5,461 nucleotides of DNA from Chloroflexota bacterium. Lineage in GTDB: Bacteria > Chloroflexota > Dehalococcoidia > Lucifugimonadales > Australimonadaceae. The translations under genes and the position numbers were made by a program. The notes below the pieces were generated by a model. It was not told the DNA's origin. It made no database searches and saw nothing but the letters and a program-made list of their open reading frames with translations. Position 1 is the first letter of the stretch. Each line of letters begins with the position of its first letter. The stretch covers positions 1-5,461 of the forward strand of contig JAPPFU010000158.1 in NCBI GenBank assembly GCA_028875085.1, read 5' to 3'. Below, in pieces: positions 1-5,461 of this stretch.

Positions 1-182
1 CTTTAGGCGAGCAAGCCTCCTGCCTCGTAATGGTACGGGCGCGCAACGCGCCCCACAACCGCCCGCGGCGCCGAACCCCCGCTCGCGCGCCTTTGCGTTG
101 CGCCGGAAGGACAGGTTTGAAACCTGTCCCTACGGGAATCGGGCGGGACGCGCGCCGCCCTACCGCACTGCATATGGACGCC
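1..182. other. Gene-free tail downstream of the membrane protein
   Basis: No coding region with a credible start or family resemblance was found here. It holds the second palindrome (about 103-135) and two short GC-rich stems: 37-43 with 47-53 (GGGCGCG / CGCGCCC, 3-base loop), and 141-146 with 155-160 (GGGCGG / CCGCCC, 8-base loop). On the minus strand the latter stem begins 22 bases after the membrane-protein stop, and could help end or protect the transcript, but neither stem is followed by a U-run. No promoter or RNA gene could be supported. Confidence 0.5.
103..135. repeat. Partly decayed copy A of the dispersed palindrome
   Basis: Core arms GGACAGGTTT (109-118) and AAACCTGTCC (120-129) are exact reverse complements around a central G at 119. 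Pairing continues outward to 103/135 with mismatches at 108/130 and 106/132, so the left outer arm looks decayed relative to the intact right side. Compared with the copy at 2570-2596 it shares CAGGTTT-N-AAACCTG and the following CCCTAC, differing in the centre base and in a G/A (C/T) pair that is changed on both arms, so pairing is kept. It lies 3' of the last gene, as the other copy lies 3' of the metallopeptidase gene. Confidence 0.7.
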
Positions 183-1961
183 TCACGCTTGGCGGTAAGA
201 GATGACCTCCGCGCCCGCCTCGCCTAGCACGACGAGCACGTCTGTCTCCAGCGCGGCGGCGACGCGCTCGATGAGCGAGTCCGCCTCCACGTCCGGCGCG
301 GGGGAAGTGTCGGTGCGCTCCAATAGCGTTATGCGCCAACCGGTTCGGTCGCGCAGGTCGTCCGCTAGCGCGCGCGCGTTCGCTCCCGCGACGAGCATAA
401 CGCGCTTGCGGGTGAGTTCGGCGCTCGCGGGGCGCTCGGGCGCGGCGGCGCGGTCTTCGCGAAGGACGACGGCGTAGTAGCCGCCGACGGCGCCCGCCGT
501 TAGCAGCACGGCAACGGCCCAGCGCACGTCCTGGAAGACGTAGGCGGTGAGCTCGCCCTCGAAGAGGCGCAGCAGCAGCATAGAGAGCAGCGCGATGAAC
601 GCGCCCATCGCGCTGAGCACGGACGCGCCGAAGACAGTGAAAATCGTAAGGCGGCGTGGCAGTGAGCGGCGCTCTTCGTTGCTTTCCGCTTGGCGCTGCA
701 AGCGCCGCCATTGGTAGGCCCACAGCGGGCCGCCCACGAGCAACGCGGCCAGCGCTACGGACATCTCGCCGGACCACCAGCGGACATCCGGCAAGACAAG
801 CCTCCCCGACGGGGCAGCTAGCCCGATCAGCGCGGCGAGCAGGTAGACCGTTCCGACGGCCAGCGTTCCCAGGCCGACGGCGGCCATCAGGTAGCGGTAG
901 GCGCGCATGCCCTGCGTGCCGGGGCCGAGACCCTCCTCGTTGCGGGCGACCCACGCGTGATAGCCCCACGCGGCAACGCTTGCCGCCAGTCCAGCGACGG
1001 CCACGGGCGCGACCTCCAACTCCTGCGCGACGCCGCGCGATTGCGGCTCCAACGCCCAGTAGAGCGCGCGGCCAAGCAGCAACCCCGCGAAGGCGACCGC
1101 CGTGGCCGTGCCTCCGAACACGCCCAGGCCATACACCAACCATTGGCGTATCCACGAACGCTCGTCGTCTCTCGCCGCCCGCAGCCAGTGCCACCACCAC
1201 GCGGGCGCGCCGACGAGGGCGAGCGACGCGCCGATGCGCAGGCTCTCAGCGTTGAAGGCGCCCGCGCCCCCGGCGATGGTCGTCGTGAAAAGCGCCCCGT
1301 ATGCCGCGTCGAGAATGGCCGCAAGCAGGACCCCGGCGCCCGCGAGCATCACGGCAAGGCCACCGCCCGCTCCGGCATAGAGGTAGAGGCGGCGCTGCGC
1401 CATCGGCCATTCGTCGCGCTCGTCTGGGGCCTCCTGCGCGGCGTGGACGCGCCAGTGGTAGCCCCACACCGCGCCCCACGCGACTACGCCGCCGATATGC
1501 TCGGGGCGGGCGTCGAGGTCGAGCAGCGCCTCGAAAAGTGCGATGGCGAACCCGGCGAACAGAGCCGCGCTGACGGTTAGGACACCGTAGAGATAGAGGC
1601 TGGACGACCACGCCTCGCCCGGGTGCTCCCTGGCGCTCCGCGCTGCCAGCCGCCGGAAGAGGAGCCAGACGGGCGCGCCGGTGATGACGGCGGCGAGGGC
1701 GATGGCCGTGGGCGCCGGGTCGTCCACGAGCAGGTCGCCGCCGGGCAGGAGCGCCGCCAGCAACGCGTGGACGCCGCCGCCCGCGACGAACAGGGCGACG
1801 AACGCGACGCCGTAGAAGAAGAATTGGCGCACGGCGGCGGCGCTGAGCCCCTCGCCGCCTTCGCGCCGCCGCAGGAGCGCGGCAACGCCGACGACGATGC
1901 CCGCCAGCGCCAGCAGCGGCAGCAGGCCCAGCAGCGCGAAGAAGACCTGGAGACCCTCCAC
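183..1961 (-). CDS. Polytopic membrane protein with six tandem DUF5671-like two-helix units and a soluble C-terminal domain
   Basis: A 592-residue integral membrane protein of unknown function. After a first helix (about 5-30) come six units of two helices each, at roughly 42-110, 120-178, 189-262, 269-340, 353-423 and 434-502. Each unit starts with an aromatic/basic lead (RQFFFYG, SLYLYG, RRLYLYAG, RQWLVYGLG, RAYRYLM, RRLTIF) and most end in a Gly/Trp-rich second helix (GAPVWLLFRR, WGYHWRVH, GAPAWWWHWLR, WGYHAWVAR, GGPLWAYQWRR). Loops between units are rich in Arg/Lys and loops within units are short or acidic, which by the positive-inside rule gives 13 spans with the N-terminus outside and the C-terminus in the cytoplasm. 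Residues about 515-592 form a soluble domain with alternating strands and helices (KRVMLVAGANARALADDL ... DVLVVLGEAGAEVISYR). The repeat style matches DUF5671, which I recall as common in Chloroflexota membrane proteins. Start is GTG, supported by AGGAGA. Function could be sensing, transport or scaffolding; none is shown. Confidence 0.85.
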   Translation of the reverse strand: MEGLQVFFALLGLLPLLALAGIVVGVAALLRRREGGEGLSAAAVRQFFFYGVAFVALFVAGGGVHALLAALLPGGDLLVDDPAPTAIALAAVITGAPVWLLFRRLAARSAREHPGEAWSSSLYLYGVLTVSAALFAGFAIALFEALLDLDARPEHIGGVVAWGAVWGYHWRVHAAQEAPDERDEWPMAQRRLYLYAGAGGGLAVMLAGAGVLLAAILDAAYGALFTTTIAGGAGAFNAESLRIGASLALVGAPAWWWHWLRAARDDERSWIRQWLVYGLGVFGGTATAVAFAGLLLGRALYWALEPQSRGVAQELEVAPVAVAGLAASVAAWGYHAWVARNEEGLGPGTQGMRAYRYLMAAVGLGTLAVGTVYLLAALIGLAAPSGRLVLPDVRWWSGEMSVALAALLVGGPLWAYQWRRLQRQAESNEERRSLPRRLTIFTVFGASVLSAMGAFIALLSMLLLRLFEGELTAYVFQDVRWAVAVLLTAGAVGGYYAVVLREDRAAAPERPASAELTRKRVMLVAGANARALADDLRDRTGWRITLLERTDTSPAPDVEADSLIERVAAALETDVLVVLGEAGAEVISYRQA

Positions 1962-1969
1962 GTTCGTTC

Positions 1970-1975
1970 TCTCCT
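1970..1975 (-). promoter_or_regulatory. Ribosome binding site overlapping the upstream stop codon
   Basis: Minus-strand AGGAGA lies 8 bases before a GTG start at 1961 and overlaps the TAG stop of the preceding gene (TAGGAGA). This is the clearest Shine-Dalgarno in the window and fixes the non-ATG start of the large membrane protein. The overlap suggests that ribosomes finishing the upstream gene load directly on the next. Confidence 0.75.
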
Positions 1976-2540
1976 ACGCCTCGACCTCACGGATGGGCTT
2001 GGGCTCGGGCGGCGATGGGCACGACCAGACGGGATAGCCCGGCTCGGCGAGGCGCCAGCCCGCGTCCGTCCGGTCGAGGCGGTACGGCTCCACGTAGCCG
2101 GAGCGCGGCTCGTAGAGCGGCGCGTATGCCAGCCCGCCGCGCTCGTAGCGCTCTTCGATCCGCACCCGCACGGTCGCCGAGTCGCCCCGCATGCGCACGT
2201 CGGTCAGCCGCGCGCTGAATCGTATCTCGCGGTAGTAGCCGCGCCGATCGAGCGATTCGATGAAGCCGTCGGCGGCGCAGTCGGCCTGCGCCTCATCGCT
2301 GAGGAAGCCGTAGGCGTCCTCGTATTCGCCACCTGCTATGGCCTGGAGGTAGCGCTGCACGACGCCCTCGGGCGTGTCGGGGTCGAGCGCGTCTACGCCG
2401 CGGTTAACGGTGAGCGCCACGATAACGGCGGCGAGCGCCAGGACGGCGACGCCGACGCCCGCGCCCCACAACCACCGGTTCGGCGTAATGCGGTCGATGG
2501 CGCCCTCCCCTGCTCTGCGGCCTAGACTGGCCGCGCGCAT
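1974..2540 (-). CDS. Single-span membrane-anchored protein with probable NTF2-like outer domain
   Basis: Not recognised as a named family. The 188-residue product has a basic N-terminus (MRAASLGRRAGEGAIDR), one membrane helix at about 24-45 (LWGAGVGVAVLALAAVIVAL) and an outer domain of about 140 residues, so N-in/C-out is expected. The segment TPEGVVQRYLQAIAGGEYEDAYGFLS (56-81) reads like the first helices of NTF2-like/DUF4878-type domains, followed by alternating strands (REIRFSARLTDVRMRGDSATVRVRIEERY) and a closing strand with Trp162 (DRTDAGWRLAEPGYPVW), the typical order of that cone-shaped fold. Two cysteines, Cys88 and Cys174, both outside, could form a disulfide. The tail is Pro/acid-rich. 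Such domains often bind ligands or serve as structural modules; no catalytic residues can be named. It is separated by only 12 bp from the large membrane protein, so the two may act together. The ATG at 2540 was chosen over a TTG at 2585 inside the palindrome. Confidence 0.75.
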   Translation of the reverse strand: MRAASLGRRAGEGAIDRITPNRWLWGAGVGVAVLALAAVIVALTVNRGVDALDPDTPEGVVQRYLQAIAGGEYEDAYGFLSDEAQADCAADGFIESLDRRGYYREIRFSARLTDVRMRGDSATVRVRIEERYERGGLAYAPLYEPRSGYVEPYRLDRTDAGWRLAEPGYPVWSCPSPPEPKPIREVEA

Positions 2541-2550
2541 TCTACTCGCG

Positions 2551-2557
2551 CTCCCCC
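2551..2557 (-). promoter_or_regulatory. Ribosome binding site deciding the start of the single-span protein
   Basis: Minus-strand GGGGGAG lies 10 bases before the ATG at 2540. The same frame also offers a TTG at 2585, but that codon lies in the middle of the palindrome and would add 15 residues coded largely by the repeat. The G-rich site therefore supports the ATG start. Confidence 0.55.
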
Positions 2558-2569
2558 GCCCGTTGGCCT

Positions 2570-2596
2570 TAGGGGCAGGTTTCAAACCTGCCCCTA
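2570..2596. repeat. 27-bp near-perfect palindrome (copy B of a dispersed inverted repeat)
   Basis: Two 13-bp arms, TAGGGGCAGGTTT (2570-2582) and AAACCTGCCCCTA (2584-2596), are exact reverse complements around a single central C at 2583. It sits alone in the 84-bp gap between the metallopeptidase stop and the next gene. A related copy lies at about 103-135. As RNA it could fold into a strong hairpin (with a small loop formed by opening the A/T pairs), 28 bases past the upstream stop, but no U-run follows on either strand, so it is not a classic intrinsic terminator. It could be a REP-like or MITE-like dispersed element, a binding site for a dimeric protein, or an mRNA-stabilising stem. Seen directly; function unknown. 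Confidence 0.8.
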
Positions 2597-2624
2597 CAAC
2601 GCGATAGGCAAGGCAAACGCGCCA

Positions 2625-4481
2625 CTACGTCGGCGCATCGGGGAGCGCAGTGAGGCGCAGGGTGAATTCGGCGGGCTGGCGCGTGTGGCGGGCGAGGCCG
2701 GAGACGGCGATGATTGTCCGCCCCTCGACGCGGAAGGCGGCGCGCCCGTCGGCGTCCACCTCGATCTCCCGCACTTCAAGGCCTGCGCCTTGGCCCGACA
2801 CAACGCGGAGGACATAGGGCTGCGCCACGCCGCCCTGAGAGATGCGCACAAACCCCTCCGCCGTCCAACCGCCGAGGTTGTCCTCCGCGCCGTCGGCGAA
2901 TCCTATCTCCGCCAGTTCGATGGCGTCGATGCACCAGCCTGCGCCGTGGGTGGACTCGTCGGTTACGTACTCGAAGCGCACGAGCGCCTTCTCTCCCGCG
3001 TAGTCGTCAAGGGACGCCTCGGCTTCCGTCCAGCCGCCCGACGCGCCCGTGTAGGCCGGGCCGAGGGCGATGCCGAGCGGATTCCGCGCCGTCGCCCCCG
3101 TTGCGGGAAGCGCCTCCCAGTGTTCGCCGTCGCGCGAGGCGGATACGTAGGCGTAGTCCCACCCCTCCTCGATCTCATGCCAGTGCGAGAAGTGCAGCGT
3201 CGCGCGTGCCAGGCCCGTGAGGTCGAACTCGCGGGTCAGGCGCGCGCTTGCGCCGTCGGCCGCGTTGCCCCACCAGCAGAAGTCGCCCTCCGGCGGCGGC
3301 TCCGGGATGATGGGCGTGCGCGTGCGTCCCTCGAAGACGACATCGAGTGGCTGGGGCGCGTCCACGCCCAAGTACCACGCGCCGAACTGCGGCGCGCGTC
3401 CCGTCGCCTCGCCCGGCCCATCGAGCCAGCGTTCCACGTAGGCGTTGCGCGCGGCGAAGGGGTTAGCGAACCTGCCCTCGGCGGCTTCGGCTACGTTGGA
3501 CGCGATCCAGTCACCGAAGAGGTCGTCGAAGCCCGTGCCGGGGAGTTCGCGGCGGATGAGTGCGTCGACCGACTCGACGCCGTCGCGCTGATCGGCGGAT
3601 AGCCCGGCGAGGGGCGCGTCGCCGCCGAGACGGGACGCAAGGTAGGTGAAGAAGAGCGACGCGGCGGCGTAGTTGGGCGCCGCGCCTGAGAGCGTCAGCG
3701 GCCAATCGGTCAGGGAAACCTCGGAGCTATCTAGGTAAGGGGAAAAGGGGAAGGCGCGGAGATTCAACGCGCGGACGGAGTACTCCGACAGACCCTCGTT
3801 CAGCCATCCCTCCTCCGTATCGTCGGCAAGGCCGTGGACGGCGTGCTGAAGTTCATGCGCCAGCGTGCCGGCGAACTGGGCGCCGTCGATGGGCGCGCCG
3901 AGGTTCATCACCAGCATGGCACGTTCGTTGCTGTGGGGATAGACCGTCGTCGGCAGCGCGTTCAACCCGGTAACGTAGCCGCCTACCCCACCGCGCAGAC
4001 GCGCGGCCACGATGGTTAACCGCCCCGGGAACGACTGGTCCGGCGCGGTCAGGCGGAAGACGCCGGGGTGAATCGTCTCGTCGTAGCGTTCGGCGGCACG
4101 GGCGAGAGCGTCGTCTTCCACGTCCAACCCATCCTCAACGTACCAAAAGGCGTGCTCGCCCACCGACCGCAGCGTGGCGCGGACTTGGTATGGCTCCATG
4201 GCGACCACGTCGAGGAGCGTGAAGGTCTCGTGCCGCCCGAGCGCCTCGTCGCGGTACAGACGCTCCGGCGGCAGCGGGTCGGCTTCGACGCCCAAGTAGC
4301 GGCGGACGAGGTCGAAGTGGTCGGCGGCGGGCGGCTTGGAGATATCGGCGGCAATGGCCGCGAGAGTCGGCGTGGGCTCGGAAGTGAGCGCGGGCAGCGT
4401 TGGATGGGGCGCGCAGGCGGCGGCGAGCGCTAGGGCGAGCGCGGCGGTCGACGCCAAGAGCGCGCGGCTGCGGTCGGCCAT
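2625..4481 (-). CDS. Secreted lipoprotein-like zinc metallopeptidase, immune inhibitor A-like architecture
   Basis: Probable extracytoplasmic zinc peptidase of 618 residues. The N-terminus (MADRSRALLASTAALALALAAAC) is a signal peptide ending in a plausible lipobox with Cys23 as the lipidated residue, followed by a Pro/Thr-rich linker to about 45. Residues 55-205 form a pro- or N-terminal domain. The catalytic motif is HELQH at 209-213 (His209, Glu210, His213), followed by WLNEGLSEY with Glu229 as the likely third zinc ligand and Glu233 behind it, a gluzincin NExxS(D/E) arrangement. After this, residues about 395-525 look like a beta-sandwich (MAM-like) module with Cys402 and Cys517, and DNLGGWTAEGFVRI (534-547) opens a second beta-domain as in immune inhibitor A C-termini. 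Order and wording of motifs resemble proteins annotated 'immune inhibitor A' in Chloroflexota, recalled from memory. Substrate unknown. The ATG at 4481 overlaps the pth stop (TGATG) and gives the signal peptide; the same frame is open farther upstream but only over ligA and pth. Confidence 0.85.
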   Translation of the reverse strand: MADRSRALLASTAALALALAAACAPHPTLPALTSEPTPTLAAIAADISKPPAADHFDLVRRYLGVEADPLPPERLYRDEALGRHETFTLLDVVAMEPYQVRATLRSVGEHAFWYVEDGLDVEDDALARAAERYDETIHPGVFRLTAPDQSFPGRLTIVAARLRGGVGGYVTGLNALPTTVYPHSNERAMLVMNLGAPIDGAQFAGTLAHELQHAVHGLADDTEEGWLNEGLSEYSVRALNLRAFPFSPYLDSSEVSLTDWPLTLSGAAPNYAAASLFFTYLASRLGGDAPLAGLSADQRDGVESVDALIRRELPGTGFDDLFGDWIASNVAEAAEGRFANPFAARNAYVERWLDGPGEATGRAPQFGAWYLGVDAPQPLDVVFEGRTRTPIIPEPPPEGDFCWWGNAADGASARLTREFDLTGLARATLHFSHWHEIEEGWDYAYVSASRDGEHWEALPATGATARNPLGIALGPAYTGASGGWTEAEASLDDYAGEKALVRFEYVTDESTHGAGWCIDAIELAEIGFADGAEDNLGGWTAEGFVRISQGGVAQPYVLRVVSGQGAGLEVREIEVDADGRAAFRVEGRTIIAVSGLARHTRQPAEFTLRLTALPDAPT

Positions 4482-5077
4482 CAGTTGTATTCGTTCATTG
4501 CGGCGTCGACACCGGAGGCGATGATGGCTTTCACTGCCTCCACCGCTTGCGCGAGCGCCGCGTCCGCCGCCTCCTGCTCGGCGGCAGTGAAGCCGCCCAG
4601 GACGTGGGCTATCGCATCGGCCTCGGGCCGCCCGACGCCGATGCGCAAGCGTGGATAGTCCTGGCTCTCCAGCGATTTGTTGATGGAGTTCAGGCCGTTG
4701 TGGCCGCCGGAGCCTCCTCCGTGGCGGATGCGCAGGCGTCCGAGGGGCAGGTCCATATCGTCGAGCACGACGAGGATGTGCGATAGGGGCGCGCCGAAGC
4801 GTTGGCGCAGGTAGGCCGCCGCCTCGCCGCTGCGGTTGACGTAGGTGCGGGGCTTGGCGAGCGCCGCCTCCTTTCCCGCGACGCGCCCCAGTCCCAGCAC
4901 CGCCAGTTTCCGCCGCTCGTTGAGATTGACGCCGCACTCCTTGGCGAGCAGGTCTACGCAGCGGAAGCCCATATTGTGGCGCGTGCCCTCGTACTGGGCG
5001 CCGGGATTGCCCAGGCCGAGCACCACCCAGCGCTCCGCGCGCGATTGGAGGCGGCGGTTGCGCAAACGTGCCCACAT
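4481..5077 (-). CDS. pth: Peptidyl-tRNA hydrolase
   Basis: Cytosolic enzyme that cleaves the ester bond of peptidyl-tRNAs released from stalled ribosomes, recycling tRNA. At 198 residues it has the usual bacterial Pth length. The active-site set is complete: Asn24 in GLGNPG, the catalytic His34 in GTRHNMGF, Asn81 in KPRTYVNRSG, Asp106 in VVLDDMDLPLG, and His126-Asn127 in GGGSGGHNGL, matching E. coli Asn10, His20, Asn68, Asp93 and His113-Asn114. An extra Arg-rich N-terminal stretch (MWARLRNRRLQSRAER) precedes the first strand at WVVLGLGNPG; a start inside that stretch cannot be excluded. I chose the ATG at 5077 because it overlaps the ligA stop by one base (TGATG), a common coupling arrangement. 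No strong Shine-Dalgarno precedes it. Its own stop overlaps the start of the metallopeptidase gene in the same way. Identification is very secure. Confidence 0.97.
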   Translation of the reverse strand: MWARLRNRRLQSRAERWVVLGLGNPGAQYEGTRHNMGFRCVDLLAKECGVNLNERRKLAVLGLGRVAGKEAALAKPRTYVNRSGEAAAYLRQRFGAPLSHILVVLDDMDLPLGRLRIRHGGGSGGHNGLNSINKSLESQDYPRLRIGVGRPEADAIAHVLGGFTAAEQEAADAALAQAVEAVKAIIASGVDAAMNEYN

Positions 5078-5461
5078 CAGGCGGGTGTCCCGTAGCGCGA
5101 CACGAACGCCTCTTCGTCCAGCACCTCGACCTCAAGGCGCTGGGCGTCGTCCAGCTTCGACCCTGCGTCCTCTCCCACCACCACGAAGTCGGTGCGCTTG
5201 GAGACACTGCCGCTCACCTGCCCGCCGAGCCGCTTGATGTAGTCCTGTATCTCGGAGCGCGTGAAGTGTTCGAGGCGGCCTGTAACCACCAGGCGCATGC
5301 CGTCCAACGGGCGCGGCCCTTCCGCCTCCGCCGCTTGTTCGCTCTCCAGGACGACGCCCGCCTTCCCGAGCGCTTCGACGATGGCGCGGTTGGCCTCGAC
5401 GTCGAAGTGGCTGCGGATGGCGGCGGCGGCGATGGGCCCGACGCCGGGGACGGCCTCCATC
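5077..5461 (-). CDS. ligA: NAD-dependent DNA ligase LigA, C-terminal part (partial, runs off right edge)
   Basis: LigA seals nicks in duplex DNA using NAD+ during replication and repair. Only about the last 127 residues are in the window. They begin in the final helix-hairpin-helix motif (VPGVGPIAAAAI, window residues 4-15), which binds the DNA backbone, pass through an Ala/Glu-rich linker (about 40-50), and end in a BRCT domain (about 51-124). The BRCT shows the family pattern LVVTGRLEHFTRSE, then LGGQVSGSVSKRTDFVVVGE with its Gly-Gly turn (79-80), then GSKLDDAQ and the final LDEEAF strand. The methionine at 5460 is internal to the protein and not a start; the adenylation and OB domains lie beyond the edge. 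The stop codon shares one base with the pth start, so the two are probably co-translated. Nothing visible suggests a defect. Family assignment is very secure from the BRCT/HhH combination. Confidence 0.95.
   Translation of the reverse strand, partial: MEAVPGVGPIAAAAIRSHFDVEANRAIVEALGKAGVVLESEQAAEAEGPRPLDGMRLVVTGRLEHFTRSEIQDYIKRLGGQVSGSVSKRTDFVVVGEDAGSKLDDAQRLEVEVLDEEAFVSRYGTPA

Noticed and set aside
37..160. GC-rich stems at 37-53 and 141-160 as intrinsic terminators.
   Set aside because: Neither is followed by a U-run on either strand, and such short stems arise easily by chance at this base composition; kept only as a note in the gene-free tail.
30..227. Plus-strand 65-codon frame across the window's left end.
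   Set aside because: Arg/Pro-rich, crosses the palindrome (coding TGLKPVPT) and runs into the antisense of the membrane protein; no ribosome site or family resemblance.
1623..2525. Plus-strand open frame of 300 codons opposite the two membrane-protein genes.
   Set aside because: It reads across the antisense of two well-supported genes and their junction, and its Gln/Arg/Glu-rich composition mirrors the hydrophobic helices opposite.
2541..2585. TTG start at 2585 adding 15 residues (KPAPKANG...) to the single-span protein.
   Set aside because: The codon is at the centre of the palindrome and the added residues are coded by repeat DNA; the ATG at 2540 has a GGGGGAG site 10 bases upstream.
2597..2624. 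Possible promoter before the single-span protein (TTGCCT-like hexamer on the minus strand).
   Set aside because: No convincing -10 element is found at 16-18 bases, so I do not claim a promoter.
2685..3602. Plus-strand open frame of 305 codons opposite the metallopeptidase.
   Set aside because: It is antisense to a gene with clear motifs, has no recognisable domain, and long antisense frames are expected at this GC content.
4482..5207. Upstream extension of the metallopeptidase frame, giving an 860-residue open frame.
   Set aside because: The extra part overlaps pth and ligA in another frame, is low-complexity Arg/Pro/Gly-rich text typical of GC-rich shadow frames, and the signal peptide begins exactly at the ATG at 4481.

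Overview
The window is a GC-rich bacterial segment whose coding capacity lies entirely on the minus strand. Five genes read from right to left: the C-terminal end of NAD-dependent DNA ligase (ligA, cut by the right edge), peptidyl-tRNA hydrolase (pth), a 618-aa lipoprotein-like secreted metallopeptidase of the 'immune inhibitor A-like' type, a small single-span protein with a probable NTF2-like outer domain, and a 592-aa polytopic membrane protein built of repeated two-helix units resembling DUF5671. The last protein's architecture, together with the peptidase (whose order of motifs resembles proteins annotated as immune inhibitor A in Chloroflexota), points to Chloroflexota, perhaps an uncultured Dehalococcoidia/SAR202-like or Anaerolineae-like lineage. 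The phylum is inferred from family resemblance; no rRNA or other phylogenetic marker was compared.

Layout: 5461-5077 ligA 3' end (last helix-hairpin-helix and BRCT domain); 5077-4481 pth; 4481-2625 metallopeptidase. These three are joined by two identical TGATG junctions, in which the stop codon and the next start share one base, and neither junction has a clear Shine-Dalgarno sequence. An 84-bp gap (2541-2624) follows, holding a 27-bp near-perfect palindrome. Then come 2540-1974 (single-span protein) and 1961-183 (membrane protein), separated by 12 bp, with the stop codon of the first overlapping the ribosome binding site of the second. The last 182 bp (1-182) hold no supported gene, but contain a second, partly decayed copy of the same palindrome and two short GC-rich stems.

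Functionally, two housekeeping genes (DNA replication/repair and recycling of peptidyl-tRNA) are followed by three envelope genes: one surface hydrolase, one small anchored protein and one large membrane protein. The tight junctions suggest co-expression of ligA-pth-peptidase and of the last two genes; whether transcription crosses the palindrome between the two groups cannot be told from sequence. I see no mobile element, CRISPR array, RNA gene or defence system. The most unusual items are the six-fold internally repeated membrane protein with a soluble C-terminal domain, and the pair of related palindromes in the only two intergenic gaps.
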